Assembly: GCF_008704935.1 (NCBI RefSeq)
Contig: NZ_CP023692.1
Span: 1,798,001 to 1,862,000 of the forward strand
Length of the DNA: 64,000 nt
From: Streptomyces vinaceus
GTDB taxonomy: Bacteria > Actinomycetota > Actinomycetes > Streptomycetales > Streptomycetaceae
Direction of reading: 5' to 3'
Part shown: positions 17,714 to 26,163 of the stretch, piece after piece
How positions within the stretch are numbered: position 1 is the first letter of the stretch
How the letters are laid out: each line of letters starts with the position of its first letter
Notes under the pieces: model-generated
What the model saw: only the letters and a program-made list of their open reading frames with translations
Database searches by the model: none
Told to the model about the DNA's origin: nothing
Made by a program: the position numbers and the translations under genes

Positions 17714-18930
17714 GGCGTCAGGTCTACCACCGCCACCCCCGGGGTCACGCGGGCGGCTTCGGCCGCCCCCTCCCCCACCGCCGCCAGCAGGCGGACGTGG
17801 CCGCGTCCGCAGGACAGCAGGGCCAGCCGCAGCAGCTCGGCGCTCTGCCGCCGGTCCAGATCGCGGTCGAAGCCGTCGGCGAGGACGGTCAGCGCCTGCT
17901 GGGCGGAGAGCAGCTCGGCGGCCGGGTCCATGGCGAGCACCCCCGGGCCGGTCAGCAGGACCAGCGACAGCGCGAGGAAGCGGAGCTCGCCCGCGCCGAG
18001 CCGGCCCAGTTCCGTGGCGGGCCCGGCGCGGCCGCGGTCCAGCACCGCCGTGACCGGACCCTGCTCGGGGACCCGTACGTCCAGCCCCTCCACCGGGCCC
18101 GCGCAGCCGGTCCGCGCGGCCGCGGCGAGCAGCGCGTGGCGGGTGCCGCACTCGTGGCGGGTCCGGCGCAGGACGTCGGCCAGGTTGGCGCAGTCGCCGA
18201 GCAGCCGCCCCTCGCCCGGCGGGACGGGCGCCCGCATCCGCTCGGGCATCGGGTCGCAGGGGAACACCGACCGCAGCGCCACCACCACCTGCTCGGCGGC
18301 CGCCAGGACCTGTCGCTGTCCGGCTGTGGCGCCGGCGACGCGCAGCGGGAGCAGGGCGGTGCCGAGCCGGTCGTCGGGGAGCGGGGCCCGGGTGACGCCG
18401 ACGGCTCCGCCGGTCAGCCAGGAGGCCTGCACGGAGCGCCGGCCGGGATCGCGCAGGGCGGTGGCGAGCAGGATCCGCCCGTCCACCGCGAGCCGTTCGC
18501 CGACGATCCGGAGCGTGGGCTCGGCCTGTACGGCGAGGTCGAGGCGGACGGGCCCGGCGGGACCGTCGACGGTGCAGCCGATGCGGAACCCGCGCCGCCC
18601 CTGCCCGTCGGGCAGCGCCCGGTCGGGGATCCGGCCCCGCGGATCGGGGAACGCCCCTTCCAGGGTGGCCCCGGCCCCGAGCGCGGCCAGCGCCCCGTAG
18701 GCCGCCAGGACCTGGGACTTGCCGCTGCCGCTGGGCCCGGCGAGGAGGGTCACGGGCCCCAGCGCGAAGACCGCGCCGCGGTGCGCCCCGAACGCGGAGA
18801 GCCGCAACTCGGTGACGACGGGCCGCTGGTGCACGGCGGCGGCCGCAGCGGGAGCGCCGTCGGCGACGGCGGCGGATAACCGGGCGGGGGCGGGGTCCGC
18901 CTGCGCGTCCGAGTCCAAGATGACGTCCAT
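17710..18930 (-). CDS. AAA/SMC-like ATPase
   Basis: 406 aa. The P-loop GPSGSGKSQVL is near residue 68, after LRLSAFGAHRGAVFALGPVTLLAG, the pattern of the RecF/SMC-like or OLD-like AAA class. A signature-like LGAGELRFLALSL and a Walker-B-like VLAMDPAAELL follow near residues 310-330. The Walker B acid is followed by Pro rather than Glu. The N-terminal 35 residues are Ala-rich and poorly conserved in style. Coupled to mazG. Its function is unknown; no nuclease domain is seen. Confidence 0.7.
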   Translation of the reverse strand: MDVILDSDAQADPAPARLSAAVADGAPAAAAAVHQRPVVTELRLSAFGAHRGAVFALGPVTLLAGPSGSGKSQVLAAYGALAALGAGATLEGAFPDPRGRIPDRALPDGQGRRGFRIGCTVDGPAGPVRLDLAVQAEPTLRIVGERLAVDGRILLATALRDPGRRSVQASWLTGGAVGVTRAPLPDDRLGTALLPLRVAGATAGQRQVLAAAEQVVVALRSVFPCDPMPERMRAPVPPGEGRLLGDCANLADVLRRTRHECGTRHALLAAAARTGCAGPVEGLDVRVPEQGPVTAVLDRGRAGPATELGRLGAGELRFLALSLVLLTGPGVLAMDPAAELLSAQQALTVLADGFDRDLDRRQSAELLRLALLSCGRGHVRLLAAVGEGAAEAARVTPGVAVVDLTP

Positions 18931-18997
18931 GCGCCGGACGGTACGGCCCGCCGGACCCCCGGGGGGTCCGGTGAACCGTTCCGCCCTGGCGACCTTC

Positions 18998-19393
18998 CTA
19001 CGATCGGGGGACGGCGGCGGCCGCGATCCCCTCGACCTCGGTCCCGACGGGTGCCAGCAGGAAGACGTTCCGGTCCACCCGGTGCATCCCCGAGCCCAGT
19101 CCGAAGACCACGCCGCTGCTGAAGTCGAGGATCCGCTTGGCCACTTCGCCGTCCGCGCCGGTGAGGTCGAGCAGCACCGGGATCTGCGCGATCAGGTACT
19201 CGGCCACCTCCCGCGCGTCGGCGAAGACCTGCACCCGGATCACGACGAAGCGCCGCTGTTCCGCCGCGGACGCCCCCGGCGCGGTGGGGATCGTGCGGTG
19301 GTCCACCCGGGAGGGCCACTCGTTGCGACTGCGCAGGGGGACCACCTGCGCGAGCCCCTCCCACTGTTCGTCCGTGACGTCGTACCTGCTCAC
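18998..19393 (-). CDS. SepF-like cell division protein
   Basis: 131 aa with a DUF552/SepF core: FVVIRVQVFADAREVAEYL near residue 48, the hydrophobic DLTGADGEVAKRILDFSSG, and the final VFLLAP strand. Streptomyces has a true sepF in the dcw cluster plus SepF-like paralogues (SflA, SflB) that tune FtsZ assembly. This gene stands alone, outside any dcw cluster, so it is one of the paralogues. It lacks the N-terminal amphipathic membrane helix typical of SepF. Confidence 0.8.
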   Translation of the reverse strand: MSRYDVTDEQWEGLAQVVPLRSRNEWPSRVDHRTIPTAPGASAAEQRRFVVIRVQVFADAREVAEYLIAQIPVLLDLTGADGEVAKRILDFSSGVVFGLGSGMHRVDRNVFLLAPVGTEVEGIAAAAVPRS

Positions 19394-19505
19394 CGGGCCG
19401 CCTCGGCCGTGCGCTTCATGTGCATCCCCCCATCCTCTCGCGTTTCACCCGTTCAGCCCAACAACGACACGAGCGACACGGGGTACTCCCACAGAAGGGA
19501 ATAGG

Positions 19506-19524
19506 TTAGGTTAGGCATACCTAA
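19506..19524. promoter_or_regulatory. Iron box (DmdR/IdeR operator)
   Basis: TTAGGTTAGGCATACCTAA differs from the actinobacterial iron-box consensus TTAGGTTAGGCTCACCTAA at two positions. It lies 32 bases before the DUF2470 start. An additional upstream TAGGTTAGG and a downstream TAAGTAAG extend the A/T-rich patch. It predicts iron-dependent repression by DmdR1. Confidence 0.85.
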
Positions 19525-19555
19525 GTAAGTCGCCCGAGACGATGGAGAGACCCGC

Positions 19556-20269
19556 ATGCGCATGCCCGGTGCCGCCCCCGCCACCCCGGCCGCCGGCCGG
19601 CCCACCGATGCCGAGCGGATCCGGTCGGTCCTGGCCGCCGCCCACTCCATGACCGTGGTCACCGACGGGCTCAGCAGCGAGGTCCGCCACCTCGACGGAT
19701 CGGACCCGATGGGCCGGCTGCACCTGCACCCGTCCGAGCCCGGCGGCGAGTGCGAGTACCGGCCCTCGATCCGGCTGGAGTTCACCGACATCGCCCCCAC
19801 CCCCGCACGGGACCGGGTGCGCGCCCGCGTCACGATCACGGGCCGCCTGCTCACGCCCTACACGGACGAAGGCGCCGACTCCACCTGCATGGAATTCGGC
19901 CGGGCCGTACTGGAGACCGACGAGGGACGTACGTGCGTCGGCCTCGAAGAGCTCGACGCGGCTCGCCCCGACCCCCTCGCCCCGTACGAGGCCGGCATGC
20001 TCACCCATCTCCTCGACGACCACGCCGAGCTCGTGACGCTCCTCCTGCGCCTGGTCCGGCCGCTGCCCGCCACCGCGGTCCTGCGCGTGCTGCCGCTCGC
20101 CATGGACCGGTACGGGATCACCCTGCGCCTGGAGCTGCACCGCGGCCACCAGGACGTACGGCTGCCGTTCCCCTCCCCGCTGGAGGACGTCGAGCAGTCC
20201 GGGGTGCAGATCCAGGCCCTGTTCAGCGCGGCCCGACGGCGTTCGCACCACAACAGCCTGCCCGCCTGA
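19556..20269 (+). CDS. DUF2470 domain protein, iron regulated
   Basis: 237 aa. The C-terminal DUF2470 region is seen in AGMLTHLLDDHAELVTLLLRLV near residue 143 and ERGITLRLEL-like PLAMDRYGITLRL. The domain is shared with heme-oxygenase-like HugZ and pyridoxamine-oxidase-fold proteins. The flavin-binding half of HugZ is not obvious here. The iron box directly upstream supports a role in heme or iron handling. GGAGAG precedes the start; a second in-frame ATG is two codons later. Confidence 0.75.
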   Translation: MRMPGAAPATPAAGRPTDAERIRSVLAAAHSMTVVTDGLSSEVRHLDGSDPMGRLHLHPSEPGGECEYRPSIRLEFTDIAPTPARDRVRARVTITGRLLTPYTDEGADSTCMEFGRAVLETDEGRTCVGLEELDAARPDPLAPYEAGMLTHLLDDHAELVTLLLRLVRPLPATAVLRVLPLAMDRYGITLRLELHRGHQDVRLPFPSPLEDVEQSGVQIQALFSAARRRSHHNSLPA

Positions 20270-20317
20270 GGGTCCCGTACGGGAATAGGCCCGCCCGGGG
20301 CCCCGTTGGGGACGATC

Positions 20318-21238
20318 ATGAAGGCAATCACGTACGACGCATACGGAACCACCCCGGACCTCAAGCTCGTTGACGTAAGCCCGCCCAAGGTCGGCCCCGG
20401 CGAGGTGCTGGTCCGGGTCAAGGCGGCCGGCGTCAACCCGGTCGACTGGAAGCTCGCCGCCGGATACCTCGACCCCATCCTCGAAGTCCGCCACCCCGTC
20501 ATACCCGGCTGGGACGTGGCCGGAGTCGTCGAGGCCGTGGGCCCCGACACCTTCGACCACGCCGTCGGCGACGAGGTGTACGGATACGTCCGCAAGGAAT
20601 GGGTCGAGCTCGGCACCTACGCCGAACTCGTCTCGGCCCCCGTGCGGACCCTCGCCCGCAAGCCCGCTTCCCTGACCTTCGAGCAGGCCGCGGGCATCCC
20701 ACTGGCCGGTCTCACCGCCTACCAGTCCCTCACCCGCGCGGGCCTCAAGGCCGGCGAGACCGTCGTCATCCACTCCGCGGCGGGCGGCACCGGCTCCTTC
20801 GGCGTCCAGATCGCCGTCGCGCTCGGCCTGCGCGTCATCGGCACGGCGGGCGCGCACAACCACGACTACCTGCGCTCGCTCGGCGCCGAGCCCGTCCTGT
20901 ACGGGGAGGGCCTCGCGGACCGGATCCGCGCACTCGCCCCCGAGGGCGTCGACGCCGGGCTGGACTTCTACGGGGACGGCGCCGTGGAGATCCTCCAGTC
21001 GCTCGTCAAGGAGCGCTCCCGGGTGGTCTCCATCGCCGATTACGAGGCCGCCGCCAAGGGCGCGCACCAGCTGTGGGTGCGCCCGGACACCGCCGACCTG
21101 ACGTTCCTGGCGGAGCTCGCCGACACGGGCCGGCTCACGGTCAACGTGGAACACGCGCTGCCGCTCGCCGAGGCCGGGAAGGCCTGGGAGCTCAGCGCGG
21201 CGGGCCGTACCCGCGGCAAGATCGTCCTCACGGTCTGA
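20318..21238 (+). CDS. NADP-dependent zinc-free alcohol dehydrogenase / quinone oxidoreductase
   Basis: 306 aa from the ATG giving MKAITYDAYG. It is a medium-chain dehydrogenase fold: GroES-like half (VRVKAAGVNPVDWKLAAGY), then Rossmann half (GETVVIHSAAGGTGSFGVQIA near residue 148). The catalytic zinc cysteine and histidines are absent, as in quinone oxidoreductases. The NADPH pocket motif AAGGTG is conserved. It is a single gene 48 bases after the DUF2470 gene. A related paralogue occurs at 47793. Confidence 0.85.
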   Translation: MKAITYDAYGTTPDLKLVDVSPPKVGPGEVLVRVKAAGVNPVDWKLAAGYLDPILEVRHPVIPGWDVAGVVEAVGPDTFDHAVGDEVYGYVRKEWVELGTYAELVSAPVRTLARKPASLTFEQAAGIPLAGLTAYQSLTRAGLKAGETVVIHSAAGGTGSFGVQIAVALGLRVIGTAGAHNHDYLRSLGAEPVLYGEGLADRIRALAPEGVDAGLDFYGDGAVEILQSLVKERSRVVSIADYEAAAKGAHQLWVRPDTADLTFLAELADTGRLTVNVEHALPLAEAGKAWELSAAGRTRGKIVLTV

Positions 21239-21247
21239 CGGCACGCG

Positions 21248-21280
21248 GCGGCCGCCGGAGCACGAGGCTGCGGCGGCCGC
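21248..21280. terminator. Bidirectional GC-rich terminator hairpin
   Basis: Ten-base arms GCGGCCGCCG (21248-21257) and CGGCGGCCGC (21271-21280) enclose a 13-base loop. It lies between the convergent stops of the oxidoreductase and the LLM monooxygenase genes. Confidence 0.65.
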
Positions 21281-21301
21281 ACGTTCACGTACCCGGGCCG
21301 C

Positions 21302-22633
21302 CTACGAGGCGGCCTGCGCGTACCGGTTCGCCGGGCGGGCGAGGCCGTAGTTCTCGCGCAGGGTCGACCCCGTGTACTCGGTGCGGAAGAGACCGCGCCG
21401 CTGGAGGATCGGCACCACGTGGTCGACGAAGTCGGTGAGCCCGGTCGGCAGCACCGGCGCCATGATGTTGAACCCGTCGGCGGCGCCCTGCGTGAACCAC
21501 TCCTCCAGCTGGTCGGCGATCTGCTCGGGCGTGCCGGCGAAGACGCGGTGGCCCCGGCCGGCGCCGAGGCGGGCGATCAGGCCGCGCAGGCTGAGGCCGT
21601 CACGGCGGGCCAGTTCGGCGACGAGGGTGAAGCGGCTCTTGTTGCCGTTGATGTCCCGCTCCTCGGGGAGCTCCGGCAGCGGACCGTCGAGGGGGAGGCC
21701 GGTCAGGTCGGTGCCGAGCATGCCGGAGAGCTGGGCGAGCCCGTACTCCGGCACCTGGAGGTCGGTGAGCTGCTGCTCCAGGGCCTTGGCCTCGGCCTCC
21801 GTGGAACCGATGACGGGGGCGATGCCGGGCAGGACGAGCAGGTCGGACTCGGTCCGGCCGTACTTCGCCAGGCGCGACTTGAGGTCCTTGTAGAAGGTCT
21901 GCCCGTCGGCGAGGGTCTGCTGGGCGGTGAAGACGGCCTCGGCGTACCGGGCGGCGAACTCCTTGCCGTCCTCGGAGGATCCGGCCTGCACGAGCAGCGG
22001 GTGGCCCTGCGGGGAGCGGGGCACGTTGAGCGGGCCGGCGACGCCGAAGTACGTACCCCGGTGGGCGGCGGGGTGGAGCTTGTCGGTGTCGGCGTAGATG
22101 CCGCGCTCCTTGTCGAGGACGATCGCGTCGTCCTCCCAGCTGTCCCAGAGCTTGGTGGCGACGTCGAGGAACTCGCGGGCGCGCTCGTAGCGGAGGCTGT
22201 GTTCGAGGTGCTCGTCCTGGCCGAAGTTGCGGGCCTCGTCCACGGTGCCGGAGGTGACGATGTTCCAGCCGGCGCGGCCGTTGCTGATGTGGTCGAGGGA
22301 GGCGAACTTGCGGGCGAGGTGGAAGGGCTCGTTGAAGGTGGTGGAGACGGTGGCGATGAGCCCGATGTGCTCGGTGACGGCGGCGATGGCGGAGAGCAGG
22401 GTGAGCGGTTCGAAACCGCCGAGCGCGTTGTAGCGCGCCTTGCCCCAGAGCGCGAGCCCGTCCGCGAAGAAGATCGAGTCGAGCCGCCCGCGCTCGGCGG
22501 TCCGCGCCAGCTCCTGGAAGTACCGCAGGTCGGTGACCCGTTCGGGGCTGCTGTCGGGATGGCGCCAGGCGGCGTCGTGGTGACCGGCGTTCATGAGGAA
22601 GGCGTTGAGGTGCAGGGTCCGGGGTGCGGTCAT
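21302..22633 (-). CDS. NtaA/SnaA/DszA-type FMN-dependent monooxygenase
   Basis: 443 aa. It has the family start LHLNAFLMNAGHHDAAWRHP, then FFADGLALWG, GWNIVTSGT and PLLVQAGSSEDGKEFAARYAE. This class comprises two-component monooxygenases that take FMNH2 from a separate reductase and oxidise chelators, sulfones or alkyl sulfides. The SsuE-like reductase two to five genes upstream is the likely partner. Last gene of the organosulfur operon; the 32-base gap to the permease supports cotranscription. Confidence 0.88.
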   Translation of the reverse strand: MTAPRTLHLNAFLMNAGHHDAAWRHPDSSPERVTDLRYFQELARTAERGRLDSIFFADGLALWGKARYNALGGFEPLTLLSAIAAVTEHIGLIATVSTTFNEPFHLARKFASLDHISNGRAGWNIVTSGTVDEARNFGQDEHLEHSLRYERAREFLDVATKLWDSWEDDAIVLDKERGIYADTDKLHPAAHRGTYFGVAGPLNVPRSPQGHPLLVQAGSSEDGKEFAARYAEAVFTAQQTLADGQTFYKDLKSRLAKYGRTESDLLVLPGIAPVIGSTEAEAKALEQQLTDLQVPEYGLAQLSGMLGTDLTGLPLDGPLPELPEERDINGNKSRFTLVAELARRDGLSLRGLIARLGAGRGHRVFAGTPEQIADQLEEWFTQGAADGFNIMAPVLPTGLTDFVDHVVPILQRRGLFRTEYTGSTLRENYGLARPANRYAQAAS

Positions 22634-22665
22634 GATGGTGTTCCTCGGGGTGGGAGAGAAGGGTG

Positions 22666-23649
22666 TCAGGCGGGGACGCGCCAGAGGCTGAGGCGGCGTT
22701 CCACGCTGACGAGGAGCTGGTTGAAGGCCACGCCGATGGCGGAGATGGTGACGATGCCCGCGTACATCTCGGGGATCGCGAAGTTGAACTGCGAGGCGTT
22801 GATCAGATAACCGAGACCCGCCTTCGCGCCGATCATCTCGGCGGCCACGAGGACCAGGATCGAGACGGCGCCGGCCAGCCGGATGCCGGTGAAGATCGCC
22901 GGTACGGAGGCCGGGAGGATCACCTTCTGGAACAGCCTCGGCGTGGACAGGTCCATGGACCGGGCCAGTCGCACCAGCGTCGGATCGGCGTTGCCGACGG
23001 CGCTGATGGTGTTCAGCAGGATCGGCCAGACGCAGGCGTAGACGACGATCGAGACCTTCGAGGTCTCGCCGATGCCGAGCAGCAGGACGAACACGGGCAG
23101 CAGGGCGAGGGCCGCGGTGTTGCGGAACACCTCCAGCAGCGGGCCGAGCAGCACCGCGACGGGGCGGTACCAGCCGATCAGCAGGCCGAGCGGGACCGCG
23201 ACGACGACGGCGATGCCGAAGCCGCCGAAGGAGCGGATCAGGCTGGCCTGGGTGTGCTCGGCGAGCTGTCCGTTGCCCGCCAGTTCCCACCAGGCCGCCG
23301 CGACCTCGCTGACCGGCGGGAGGAAGGTGGAGTCCACCAGTGCGAGCCGGGGCGCCGCCTCCCAGACCGCGAGCAGGGCGAGGATCGCCGCCGACCGCAG
23401 TGCCGCCGCGCGCAGCCACCGGGCGAGGGCGCGCAGGGCGGGCGGGCCGCCCGCGGCCCGGGCCGGATCCGGGGCGGCGGCCGAGGGCGCGGGGTCCCGT
23501 ACGGGCGCGGGCTCCCGTTCCGGTGCGGGTTCCTGTTCCGGTGCGGGTTCCCGTACGGGCGCGGGCGCCGGCGCCGCGGTGGGCGCGCCCTCCGCTCGAA
23601 CGGCTTCCGCCTCGGCCGCGGTGGTCTTCGTATCGGCTGCGGTACTCAT
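22666..23649 (-). CDS. ABC transporter permease (sulfonate/nitrate/taurine type)
   Basis: 327 aa. The first 60 residues are an unusual cytoplasmic Pro/Glu/Arg tail built from EPAPEREPAP-like units. It is followed by six membrane segments and the EAA loop (LVRLARSMDLSTPRLFQKVILPASVPAIFTGIRLA), typical of SsuC/TauC. It would form the channel of the importer with the ATPase whose stop overlaps its start (ATGA). The repeat tail is absent from standard SsuC proteins. Confidence 0.9.
   Translation of the reverse strand: MSTAADTKTTAAEAEAVRAEGAPTAAPAPAPVREPAPEQEPAPEREPAPVRDPAPSAAAPDPARAAGGPPALRALARWLRAAALRSAAILALLAVWEAAPRLALVDSTFLPPVSEVAAAWWELAGNGQLAEHTQASLIRSFGGFGIAVVVAVPLGLLIGWYRPVAVLLGPLLEVFRNTAALALLPVFVLLLGIGETSKVSIVVYACVWPILLNTISAVGNADPTLVRLARSMDLSTPRLFQKVILPASVPAIFTGIRLAGAVSILVLVAAEMIGAKAGLGYLINASQFNFAIPEMYAGIVTISAIGVAFNQLLVSVERRLSLWRVPA
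23495..23575 (-). repeat. EPAPxREPAP-coding tandem repeat
   Basis: About 80 bases of imperfect 18-24-base units (GGTTCCCGTACGGGCGCG-like on the plus strand) encode PAPVREPAPEQEPAPEREPAPV in the permease N-terminus. It is likely to be slippage prone. Confidence 0.75.
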
Positions 23650-24488
23650 ACGGTGGCCTCCTCCTTCTCCAGTTGCTGGGCGCGGGCCACCTCGTCGTGG
23701 AGCAGGGTCCAGATCTCGTGGCGGTAGCGGGCGAATTCCGGGCTGGAGCGCAGTTCCTCACCGCCGGCGCCGGTGGCCCGGTCGCCGAAGGAGACGGGGA
23801 CGGCCTCCTTGATCCGGCCGGGCCGGGAGGTCATCACGGCCACCCGCTGCCCGAGGTACACGGCCTCCTCGATCCCGTGCGTGATGAACACGACGGTCTT
23901 GCCGGTGCGCTGCCAGATGCGGCGCAGCTCGTCCTGGAGGGATTCGCGGGTCTGCGCGTCGAGCGCGGCGAACGGCTCGTCCATCAGCAGGACGTCCGGG
24001 TCGTAGGCCAGGGAGCGGGCGATGGCCACGCGCTGGCGCATGCCACCGGACAGTTCGTGCGGGTGGCGGTCCTCGAAACCGCTCAGGCCGACGAGGTCCA
24101 GGAACTCCCGGGCCCGCTGCGTGCGTTCACGCCGGGGGACACCCGTCGCCTCCAGCCCGAACTCGATGTTGCCGAGCGCGGTGCGCCAGGGCAGCAGGGC
24201 GTACTGCTGGAAGACGATGCCCCGGTCCAGGCCGGGTCCGGTGACCGGCTCCCCGTCGAGGAGGATCCGGCCGGAGGTGGGCCGGGTCAGGCCCCCCAGG
24301 AGGTCGAGGAGGGTGGACTTGCCGCAGCCGCTGGGGCCGACGACCACCACGAACTCCCCGGCCGCTATCTCCAGGTCCACCCCGTCGAGGGCGGTGAAAC
24401 TCCCGGCCCCGGGGGCTCCGGCCCTCCTGCCCTTGGCCTGCTTCGTCGGGAAGGTCTTCGTCACGGACTCGAACACGATCTTCGCCAC
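23646..24488 (-). CDS. ABC transporter ATP-binding protein (SsuB/TauB type)
   Basis: 280 aa. Walker A GPSGCGKSTLL is near residue 53, Q-loop FQQYALLPW, signature LSGGMRQRVAIARSL and Walker B VLLMDEPFAALD; all are intact. It drives uptake of sulfonate- or taurine-like substrates. The gene lies 5 bases after the binding-protein gene and overlaps the permease gene by 4 bases. Confidence 0.92.
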   Translation of the reverse strand: MAKIVFESVTKTFPTKQAKGRRAGAPGAGSFTALDGVDLEIAAGEFVVVVGPSGCGKSTLLDLLGGLTRPTSGRILLDGEPVTGPGLDRGIVFQQYALLPWRTALGNIEFGLEATGVPRRERTQRAREFLDLVGLSGFEDRHPHELSGGMRQRVAIARSLAYDPDVLLMDEPFAALDAQTRESLQDELRRIWQRTGKTVVFITHGIEEAVYLGQRVAVMTSRPGRIKEAVPVSFGDRATGAGGEELRSSPEFARYRHEIWTLLHDEVARAQQLEKEEATV

Positions 24489-24493
24489 GGTGC

Positions 24494-25525
24494 TCAGCCC
24501 TTCCCCTGGTCGTTGAACTCGTTCGTGTACAGGTCGGTGGCCTTGAGCTGGCCCTTCTTGATCTCGCCGCGCTCACCGAGCCAGTCGATCCACAGCTGGA
24601 ACTCCTTGTCGGCGATCCGGCCGCCCGTCTCCGCCACCCCGTAGGAGCGCCAGTACTGGAGGGTGGAGGTGTCCTCGTTGCGGCCGCGCTTCTTGACGAT
24701 CTCGGTCATCCGGGCGATGACCTCCTCGCGCGGGGTGGTCCGGGACCACTCGATCGCCTTGGCGACACCGGTCGTGAAGGTCCGTACGGTGTCGGGGTTC
24801 TCCTTGATGAACCGCCGGGTCATCACGTACGACCCGGCGCTGAAGGCGCCCAGCAGCTCGAAGTCCTTGAACAGCGGGCGGATGCCCCCGGCGGCGAGGG
24901 CCTTGTCGCGCAGGACCCCGCTGAGCACGCCGACCTCGATCTGCTTCTGGCGCAGCGCCTGTTCGGTGTTGACGGGCGGGACCACGAGGGACTCGACCTT
25001 CGCCGCGTCGGCCTTGGACAGGCCGCTGCGTTCCAGGTAGATCTCCAGCAGCGCCTGGGCGTGGGCGCCCAGCGTGTTCATGCCGACCTTCTTGCCGATC
25101 AGGTCGCGGGGCGAGCGGATCGGGCTGTCCTCCAGGACGTAGTAGCCGAGGTAGGTGTCCTTGTCGGAGCCGTAGTAGGAGATGATGGACTGGATCTGGG
25201 CCTTGCTCGCGGCGAGTTTGACGATCGCGCCGTTGAAGGCCCCGCCGAAGTGGGTCTGGCCGGTGGCGGCGGACTGGATGTCCTGGGGGCCGCTGATGGT
25301 GTTGCCGACCCAGTCGAGGGTCAGGCCGCCCAGGTAGCCGAGGTCCGCGGCCAGCTCGGGGAGCAGGACCGTGCCGACGGCCCCCTGGTACTTGAGGGTC
25401 GTGACCTGCTTGGCGGATCCGCCGGTGGCGGTGGCCGTGCCGCAGCTCACCGCGGCCGCCGAGATGCCGAGCAGGGTGAGGAACTGGCGTCGGGTGGTGG
25501 AGGTGGAGGCGAGGGCTGCGGGCAT
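24494..25525 (-). CDS. ABC transporter substrate-binding lipoprotein (NitT/TauT/sulfonate class)
   Basis: 343 aa. A twin-arginine signal (TTRRQFLTLLG at residue 10) is followed by a lipobox-like AAAVSC with the anchoring cysteine near residue 28, so it is a Tat-exported lipoprotein. The mature part matches NMT1/SsuA-like binding proteins (LPELAADLGYLGGLTLDWV, GKKVGMNTLGAHAQALL). It captures the organosulfur substrate outside the membrane. It is the third gene of the operon. Confidence 0.9.
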   Translation of the reverse strand: MPAALASTSTTRRQFLTLLGISAAAVSCGTATATGGSAKQVTTLKYQGAVGTVLLPELAADLGYLGGLTLDWVGNTISGPQDIQSAATGQTHFGGAFNGAIVKLAASKAQIQSIISYYGSDKDTYLGYYVLEDSPIRSPRDLIGKKVGMNTLGAHAQALLEIYLERSGLSKADAAKVESLVVPPVNTEQALRQKQIEVGVLSGVLRDKALAAGGIRPLFKDFELLGAFSAGSYVMTRRFIKENPDTVRTFTTGVAKAIEWSRTTPREEVIARMTEIVKKRGRNEDTSTLQYWRSYGVAETGGRIADKEFQLWIDWLGERGEIKKGQLKATDLYTNEFNDQGKG

Positions 25526-25564
25526 GGAGGTGGTCCTTGTTCGGGATCGGTGGTTTCGGGGCCG

Positions 25565-26128
25565 CTACGGGGCGGTGGTGGCGAGGGGGGCCGCGGAGGT
25601 CTGGGCGTTCAGCGCGTCGGCGAACTCGTCGACGGCCTGGAAGAGGTCCAGCTCCGCCTCGGGCCGCAGCCGGCCGGGGCCGGCGCCGCGTTCCACGGAG
25701 GAGTCCAGGACGAACCGGCCGGCGGTGACGTGCCGGGCTCCGAGGGCGGCGAGGACGGGGCGCAGGGCGTAGTCGAGGGTCAGGACGTGGGCGAGGCTGC
25801 CGCCGGTGGCGATCGGCAGGACCGTCTTCCCGGCCAGCCCGTCCTGCGGGAGCAGATCGAGGAAGGCCTTGAGCAGGCCGGTGTAGGCGGCCTTGTAGAC
25901 GGGGGTCGCGACGATGATCCCGTCGGCCTGCGCCACGGCTTCGAGGGCCCGGCGGATCTCCGGCTCGCCGCGGCGGGCGGAGAGGAGGTCGGCGGCGGGG
26001 AGCTCCCGTACGGCGAGGTGGGCGGTGTCGAACCCGGCGTGGGTCAGTCGGCGCAGCACGTGGTCGGCGACGACGGCGGTACGGGAGTGCGGGGAGGGGC
26101 TGCCGGTGAGGGCGAGCAGGGTGGGCAC
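25565..26128 (-). CDS. ssuE: NAD(P)H-dependent FMN reductase (SsuE-like)
   Basis: 187 aa flavodoxin-like fold. GSPSPHSRT at residue 9 binds FMN phosphate, and DGIIVATPVYKAAYTGLLKAFLDLLP is the SsuE signature. It supplies FMNH2 to the two-component monooxygenase encoded downstream in the same operon. The gap to the dioxygenase gene is 35 bases. The symbol reflects family and context; the exact substrate of the system is unknown. Confidence 0.85.
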   Translation of the reverse strand: MPTLLALTGSPSPHSRTAVVADHVLRRLTHAGFDTAHLAVRELPAADLLSARRGEPEIRRALEAVAQADGIIVATPVYKAAYTGLLKAFLDLLPQDGLAGKTVLPIATGGSLAHVLTLDYALRPVLAALGARHVTAGRFVLDSSVERGAGPGRLRPEAELDLFQAVDEFADALNAQTSAAPLATTAP

Positions 26129-26163
26129 GGTGCCTCCTTGAGGTGTCGTACGGGCGGAGCGGG

